From contig JACDCH010000156.1 of the NCBI GenBank assembly GCA_013694495.1, positions 1 through 8,247 on the forward strand: a stretch of 8,247 nt of DNA, given 5' to 3'. Made by a program: the position numbers and the translations under genes. Under the pieces are notes generated by a model. The model had not been told where the DNA came from and made no database searches. It worked only from the letters and a program-made list of their open reading frames with translations. Source of the stretch: Acidimicrobiia bacterium (GTDB lineage: Bacteria; Actinomycetota; Acidimicrobiia; Acidimicrobiales; JACDCH01). Of the stretch, positions 4,742 to 8,247 are shown piece by piece; within the stretch, counting starts at the first letter, position 1, and each line of letters opens with the position of its first letter.

Positions 4742-5755
4742 ATGGCGATCAAGGCCGAATACATCTGGATCGACGGCACGGAGCCCACTCCGAAGCTGCG
4801 TTCGAAGACCAAGATCCTGCAGAACGGCCAGGAGCCCCCCATCTGGGGCTTCGACGGTTCGTCCACGAACCAGGCGCCCGGCAGCGCGTCGGACTGCGTG
4901 CTGAACCCGGTGTTCACGTGCCCCGACCCCATCCGCAAGGGCGACAACATCCTCGTGCTGTCCGAGGTGCTGCTCACCGACATGAGCCCGCACCCCACCA
5001 ACACCCGTGCGCCCCTGGCCGAGGTGGACGCCAAGTACGCCGACCAGGAGATGTGGTTCGGCATCGAGCAGGAGTACACGCTGTTCCAGGGCAGCCGCCC
5101 CCTCGGCTTCCCCGACAACGGCTACCCCGCCCCCCAGGGCCCGTACTACTGCGGCGTCGGCGCCGACGAGATCTACGGCCGACCCATGGTCGAGGCCCAC
5201 ATGAGCGCCTGCCTCGAGGCCGGCCTCAGCCTGTCGGGCATCAACGCCGAGGTCATGCCGGGGCAGTGGGAGTTCCAGATCGGCCCCGCCAGCCCGCTCG
5301 AGGTGGGCGACCACCTGTGGCTCGCCCGGTGGCTGCTGTACCGCGTCGGCGAAGACTTCGGCATCAACGCCACCCTCGACCCGAAGCCCGCCAAGGGCGA
5401 CTGGAACGGCGCCGGCGCCCACACGAACCTGTCGACCAAGGCGATGCGCGAGGGTTACGACCCGATCATCGCGGCGTGCGAGGCGTTGGCCGAGAAGGCT
5501 CCGGAGCACGTCAAGGTGTACGGCTACGGCATCGAGGGCCGGCTCACCGGCCTGCACGAGACCGCCCCCTGGAACGAGTTCAGCTACGGCGTCTCGAACC
5601 GAGGTGCGTCGGTGCGCATCCCGTGGCAGGTCGAGGTCGACAAGAAGGGCTACATCGAGGACCGCCGCCCCAACGCCAACTGCGATCCGTACCAGGTGGC
5701 CAAGGTCATCGTGTCCACGGTGTGCAGCGCGCTCGAGTCCAAGGGCATGGTCTGA
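4742..5755 (+). CDS. glnII: Type II (eukaryotic-type) glutamine synthetase
   Basis: A 337-residue GSII, which makes glutamine from glutamate, ammonium and ATP and is found in eukaryotes and in Streptomyces, Frankia and rhizobia. Family blocks in order are AEYIWIDG (5-12), KLRSKT, IWGFDGSSTNQA (34-45), FGIEQEYT (106-113, with Glu109 and Glu111), GINAEVMPGQWEFQIGP (166-182, with Glu170 and Glu177), DWNGAGAHTN (220-229, with His227), RLTGLHETAPWNEFSYGVSNRGASVRIP (267-294, with Arg287 and Arg292), and YIEDRRPNANCDPY (304-317). Nothing essential is missing and the length is normal. ATG 4742 is chosen because the family N-terminus begins there; GAAGGG (4727-4732) lies nine bases upstream. In-frame codons back to 4553 do not look like GSII. 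GSII is not adenylylated, so control is expected at transcription, probably through the tandem site upstream. A hairpin follows the stop. Confidence 0.97.
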   Translation: MAIKAEYIWIDGTEPTPKLRSKTKILQNGQEPPIWGFDGSSTNQAPGSASDCVLNPVFTCPDPIRKGDNILVLSEVLLTDMSPHPTNTRAPLAEVDAKYADQEMWFGIEQEYTLFQGSRPLGFPDNGYPAPQGPYYCGVGADEIYGRPMVEAHMSACLEAGLSLSGINAEVMPGQWEFQIGPASPLEVGDHLWLARWLLYRVGEDFGINATLDPKPAKGDWNGAGAHTNLSTKAMREGYDPIIAACEALAEKAPEHVKVYGYGIEGRLTGLHETAPWNEFSYGVSNRGASVRIPWQVEVDKKGYIEDRRPNANCDPYQVAKVIVSTVCSALESKGMV

Positions 5756-5789
5756 ACCGACCGGGCATGAACGCGTTGCGCTGACAGCA

Positions 5790-5854
5790 GGCGCGCCAGT
5801 TTCGCACGGTGTTGCTGCGATGCCCGCCCTTCGGGGCGGGCATCGGCGCGCCAG
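5790..5854. repeat. 10-base repeats GGCGCGCCAG flanking the glnII terminator hairpin
   Basis: GGCGCGCCAG occurs at 5790-5799 and again, identically, at 5845-5854, bracketing the UUCG hairpin. Because GGCGCGCC is its own reverse complement, the two copies are direct repeats and can also base-pair with each other to extend the structure. The function is unknown; an extended terminator fold is the simplest reading. Confidence 0.5.
5818..5845 (+). terminator. Strong UUCG-tetraloop hairpin after glnII
   Basis: A perfect 12-bp stem (CGATGCCCGCCC at 5818-5829 with its complement at 5834-5845) closes a TTCG loop, 62 bases after the glnII stop. The C(UUCG)G closing context is the especially stable tetraloop. 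There is no T-tract, as is usual in high-GC actinobacteria. It probably terminates glnII and separates it from the glnA1 unit. Confidence 0.8.
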
Positions 5855-5911
5855 GGGCTCCTTGGCCTCAACTTCTCCCGGCGCGCGACCGACGGTGGGT
5901 CGGAGAGTCGT

Positions 5912-5929
5912 TGCCGCTCAGGCGCGGCA
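5912..5929 (+). promoter_or_regulatory. Small hairpin just before the ribosome binding site of the 102-residue ORF
   Basis: TGCCGC (5912-5917) pairs with GCGGCA (5924-5929) around a 6-base loop. The purine run AGAGGG that would serve as the ribosome binding site for the ATG at 5944 follows at 5929-5934. The stem could influence access to that site; with only six pairs it may be incidental. Confidence 0.3.
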
Positions 5930-5943
5930 GAGGGATGGAACCC

Positions 5944-6252
5944 ATGCACAACCGTCGTAGCCACCTCGTCGCCCTCGACACGCTCCCCGGCCTGAGCGCC
6001 GAGATCGCGGTCGAGGGGTACCCCCCGGTGAAGGGCACGCTCGTGGATGTGGGCGACGGCATGGTCGTCATCGCCGTCCGCTCCGCGACGCAGGCTGCCG
6101 TCCTGTCGGCCGCGTCGACGGCCCGCCTCACGGTCGACGCCCCGGCCGGCGTTCGCTTCGTCACCACCGCGTCGCCCGTCGGCACGGCTGAGGACCGCTC
6201 GATCTCGCTCGCCGTCGGCGCCGCCACGAAGGTGACCCGCCGGACTGCCTGA
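5944..6252 (+). CDS. Unknown 102-residue protein upstream of glnA1
   Basis: A 102-residue, soluble-looking protein with a strand-rich pattern: SAEIAVEGYPPVKGTLVDVGDGMVVIAV (18-45), then ARLTVDAPAGVRFVTTASPVG (60-80), then a basic tail KVTRRTA. The alternating short beta strands and a GTLVDVGDG turn recall small beta barrels such as PilZ domains, but the PilZ RxxxR and D/NxSxxG motifs are not present, so this is only a fold guess. ATG 5944 is preferred over ATG 5935 because GAGGG (5930-5934) is nine bases from 5944 but touches 5935. The stop is 23 bases before glnA1, so the two are probably co-transcribed. A role in tuning or accompanying glutamine synthetase is suggested by position alone. 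I do not recognise the family. Confidence 0.7.
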   Translation: MHNRRSHLVALDTLPGLSAEIAVEGYPPVKGTLVDVGDGMVVIAVRSATQAAVLSAASTARLTVDAPAGVRFVTTASPVGTAEDRSISLAVGAATKVTRRTA

Positions 6253-6275
6253 CCGCTGGACCTAGGGTCGCTCCG

Positions 6276-7700
6276 ATGGAGGAGCGCACGCCCGCCGAGG
6301 TGCTTTCGATGGTCGAGGAGGAGGGGGTCGCCTTCGTCGACCTCCGCTTCTGCGACCTCCCCGGCGTCATGCAGCACGTGTCGATCCCGGCCAACGTGCT
6401 CGACGAGGGGCAGTTCGAGGAGGGCCACGCCTTCGACGGCTCCTCCGTGCGCGGCTTCCAGGAGATCCAGGAGTCGGACATGGTCCTGGTAGCCGATCCG
6501 ACGTCGGCCTACCTCGACCCGTTCCGAGCTCACAAGACGCTGGTGCTGCACTGCGACGTCGCCGACCCGGTCACCGGCGAGCGCTACAGCCGCGACCCGC
6601 GCCACATCGCCCGCAAGGCCGAGGAGCACCTCTTCTCCACCGGCATCGCCGACACCGCGTACTTCGGGCCGGAGCCCGAGTTCTTCATCTTCGACGACGT
6701 CCGCTTCGAGACGGCCGGCAACCGATCCATGTACCAGGTCGACTCGATCGAGGGTCAGTGGAACACCGGCCGCGACGAGGGCCCCAACCTCGGGTACAAG
6801 CCGAGGACGAAGGAGGGGTACTTCCCGACCCCACCCACCGACCACTACCAGGACCTCCGCTCCGAGATGTCGACGGTGCTCCACCAGGTGGGCATCCAGA
6901 CCGAGCTCCACCACCACGAGGTCGCGTCGGGTGGGCAGGGCGAGATCGGCATCCGCTTCGACACGCTGCTGCACATGGCCGACAAGCTGATGACGTTCAA
7001 GTACGTGCTGAAGAACGTCGCCTGGCAGCATGGCAAGTCGCTCACGTTCATGCCCAAGCCGATCTTCGGCGACAACGGCTCCGGCATGCACGTGCACCAG
7101 TCGTTGTGGAAGGCGGGCGAGCCGCTCTTCTTCGACGAGGCCGGCTACGCCGGCCTGTCCGACCTGGCCCGCTGGTACATCGGCGGCCTGCTGCGCCACG
7201 CCCCCTCGCTGCTGGCGTTGACGAACCCGACGACGAACTCGTACAAGCGGCTCGTCCCCGGCTACGAGGCGCCGGTCAACCTGGTGTACAGCCAGCGCAA
7301 CCGTTCGGCGTCGTGCCGCATCCCGCTCGGCCAGCGCTCACCTCGGGCCAAGCGGGTCGAGTTCCGCTGCCCGGACTCGACGTCGAACCCGTACCTCGCC
7401 TTCTCGGCGATGCTCCTCGCCGGCCTCGACGGCATCCGCAACCGCACCGAGCCGCCGGACCCCGTCGACAAGGACCTCTACGACCTCCCGCCCGAGGAGC
7501 TCGCCGACGTCCCCCAGGTCCCCGGCTCCCTCGAGGAGGTCCTCCTCGCGCTGGAGAACGACAACGACTACCTCCGCGCCGGCGGCGTCTTCACCGACGA
7601 CCTCATCGAGACCTGGATCCGCTACAAGCGCGTCCACGAGGTCGACGCCCTCCGCCTCCGCCCCCACCCCTACGAGTTCACCCTCTACTACGACATCTAG
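6276..7700 (+). CDS. glnA: Glutamine synthetase type I (GSI-beta), GlnA1
   Basis: A full-length 474-residue GSI-beta, the main dodecameric ammonium-assimilating enzyme. Motifs run in the expected order: FVDLRFCDLPG (20-30), FDGSS with Asp54, ESD with Asp68, FGPEPEFF with Glu133/Glu135 (130-137), the long insertion typical of the beta type (about 146-185), HHHEVASGGQGE with Glu215 and Glu223, KPIFGDNGSGMHVH with His272, NSYKRLVPGYEAP with Arg325 and Glu331, RNRSASCRIP with Arg343 and Arg348, and RVEFR with Glu362 and Arg364. Tyr402 in DLYDLPPEE matches the adenylylation site used by GlnE, so post-translational control is likely. ATG 6276 gives the normal N-terminus; AGGG (6264-6267) is a weak upstream ribosome binding site. 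It follows the 102-residue gene by 23 bases. Unlike the GlnA2-type paralogue, no active-site position looks altered. Confidence 0.98.
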   Translation: MEERTPAEVLSMVEEEGVAFVDLRFCDLPGVMQHVSIPANVLDEGQFEEGHAFDGSSVRGFQEIQESDMVLVADPTSAYLDPFRAHKTLVLHCDVADPVTGERYSRDPRHIARKAEEHLFSTGIADTAYFGPEPEFFIFDDVRFETAGNRSMYQVDSIEGQWNTGRDEGPNLGYKPRTKEGYFPTPPTDHYQDLRSEMSTVLHQVGIQTELHHHEVASGGQGEIGIRFDTLLHMADKLMTFKYVLKNVAWQHGKSLTFMPKPIFGDNGSGMHVHQSLWKAGEPLFFDEAGYAGLSDLARWYIGGLLRHAPSLLALTNPTTNSYKRLVPGYEAPVNLVYSQRNRSASCRIPLGQRSPRAKRVEFRCPDSTSNPYLAFSAMLLAGLDGIRNRTEPPDPVDKDLYDLPPEELADVPQVPGSLEEVLLALENDNDYLRAGGVFTDDLIETWIRYKRVHEVDALRLRPHPYEFTLYYDI

Positions 7701-7753
7701 TCGGCGTCGACTGCCTGTGGTTCACTGACCAGCAAAAACGCTCGGTGACCTGG

Positions 7754-7778
7754 GCAGACACTCGGCACGTCTGTCTGC
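7754..7778. terminator. Inverted repeat downstream of glnA1
   Basis: GCAGACA (7754-7760) and TGTCTGC (7772-7778) form a perfect 7-bp stem around an 11-base loop, 53 bases past the glnA1 stop. It is the best terminator candidate for glnA1 but lacks a T-tract and has a long loop, so an operator is also possible. Confidence 0.4.
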
Positions 7779-7922
7779 GGATGACGCCGGTTTGCGCTGA
7801 CTTCCGTCGTCTCGTGTCCTGTGTGTGTCCCAGCCTACACCTCTGACACGCTGACACCGAGCTGAAAGTAGATCTGTATGTGAGCTGCCCGCTCACTGCT
7901 CTCGTGTGTTACAAGCCGGATC
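7779..7922. other. Non-coding stretch of lower GC content
   Basis: No coding frame here has the strong G/C third-position bias of the flanking genes. The stretch is noticeably richer in A and T than the rest of the window. It holds a short tandem pair, CTGACACG followed by CTGACACC (7843-7858), and GT-rich tracts around 7813-7830. Together with what follows, this suggests sequence of different origin or simple intergenic drift. Confidence 0.4.
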
Positions 7923-8096
7923 GTGCATGGCTTGGCGCTAGGGATCGCCGTGTTGTCGATTGCCGGCAGCGGGGTCGGCGCCTACATGCGCTTCGACGGG
8001 TACCCCGATCACGTCGACGTCGCGCAGTTCCTCGAGAAGCTGAGCTTCGTCGGGCTGCAGGTACTTCTGGGACTCCTGGAGCGGCGGCTCTTGTGA
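7923..8096 (+). CDS. Possible small hydrophobic protein, 57 residues
   Basis: A GTG-initiated frame encodes 57 residues. Residues 3-20 (GLALGIAVLSIAGSGVGA) form a hydrophobic, glycine-rich segment that could span the membrane or act as a signal sequence. The rest (YMRFDGYPDHVDVAQFLEKL, then SFVGLQVLLGLLERR) looks like a short amphipathic and hydrophobic helical tail. Codon use is less biased than in the glutamine synthetase genes but still plausible for coding. No clear ribosome binding site precedes the GTG, and the upstream frame has a stop at 7881-7883. It may be a genuine small protein or the surviving end of a larger membrane protein. I do not recognise a family. Confidence 0.35.
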   Translation: MHGLALGIAVLSIAGSGVGAYMRFDGYPDHVDVAQFLEKLSFVGLQVLLGLLERRLL

Positions 8097-8120
8097 CTCG
8101 GCCGCCCGGGCCAACCTGGA

Positions 8121-8149
8121 CCCTGTCTGTCAGGGTGATGTGAGACATC
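8121..8149. repeat. Adjacent short inverted repeats, possible mobile-element tip
   Basis: CCCTG (8121-8125) and CAGGG (8131-8135) form one hairpin; GATGT (8137-8141) and ACATC (8145-8149) form a second directly after it. The stretch from 8128 begins TGTCAGGGTGATGTGAGAC, which resembles the TGT...GAGACA tips I associate with some actinobacterial insertion sequences, but no partner end is within the window. Confidence 0.3.
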
Positions 8150-8200
8150 TGCGGTAGCCGATCATCGCTACAGGGCGAGACCAGGACTACGGAGAACCCG

Positions 8201-8247
8201 ATGACCATGACGACTTCATCCTTGCTTGTGCGCGCCCATGATGGTGG
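8201..8247 (+). CDS. Start of a gene running off the right edge
   Basis: The ATG at 8201 is preceded by GGAGA (8191-8195) with five bases of spacing, a good ribosome binding site. The frame stays open for 15 full codons to the edge (MTMTTSSLLVRAHDG). A second ATG at 8207 is an alternative start. Too little is present to name a product. If the inverted repeats about 50-80 bases upstream are an insertion-sequence tip, this could be a transposase start, but the residues do not match a family I know. Confidence 0.4.
   Translation, partial: MTMTTSSLLVRAHDG

Noticed and set aside
4487..5557. 356-codon minus-strand frame opposite glnII
   Set aside because: It is the antisense shadow of a gene with unambiguous GSII motifs; there is no domain in the shadow product.
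5868..7199. Long minus-strand open frame of 443 codons opposite glnA1
   Set aside because: It is the antisense shadow of glnA1 and the 102-residue ORF; high GC keeps the frame open, and the residues are repetitive and low in complexity.
6758..7846. 362-codon plus-strand frame overlapping glnA1
   Set aside because: It is an out-of-frame reading of glnA1, rich in Arg and Pro, with no recognisable domain.

Overview
The window is high-GC bacterial chromosome. Third codon positions are almost always G or C in the real genes, and the gene content fits an actinobacterium: a GlnR-type orphan regulator, a GlnA2-type glutamine synthetase, a eukaryotic-type GlnII and an adenylylatable GlnA1. A deep-branching group such as Acidimicrobiia is a guess from overall protein feel only.

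Layout. (1) 2-1075, plus strand: the 3' end of a probable molybdenum hydroxylase large subunit, a RidA-family protein translationally coupled to it, and a 52-residue single-span membrane protein. (2) 1105-2224, minus strand: a 157-residue protein of unknown function, an SSAT-like GNAT acetyltransferase joined to it by a 4-base GTGA overlap, and a doubtful short ORF ending in a CxxxC tail. (3) 2265-2439, plus strand: what looks like an internally deleted remnant of a TesB/hot-dog acyl-CoA thioesterase. (4) 2452-4544, minus strand: a GlnA2-like class I glutamine synthetase followed by a GlnR-like winged-helix regulator whose receiver domain lacks the phosphoacceptor aspartate. (5) 4545-4741: a divergent promoter region with four 5-base elements in strict 11-base phase (TTCAC, TTCAC, GAAAA, GAAAC), as expected of a GlnR-type or PhoP-type tandem site. 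(6) 4742-7700, plus strand: glnII, a UUCG-loop hairpin terminator, a 102-residue unknown protein, and glnA1. (7) 7701-8247: a less GC-rich tail with inverted repeats, a 57-residue hydrophobic ORF and the first 16 codons of a gene that runs off the end.

The core is a compact nitrogen-assimilation island: three distinct glutamine synthetase-family enzymes (GSI of GlnA2 type, GSII, GSI-beta) plus their probable regulator in about 5.3 kb. GlnA1 and GlnII should make glutamine from ammonium. The GlnA2-like enzyme has altered residues around its active site and may gamma-glutamylate another amine. That fits family knowledge that some actinobacterial GlnA paralogues act on polyamines or ethanolamine, but it is not shown by this sequence. 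No CRISPR array, rRNA or tRNA was seen.
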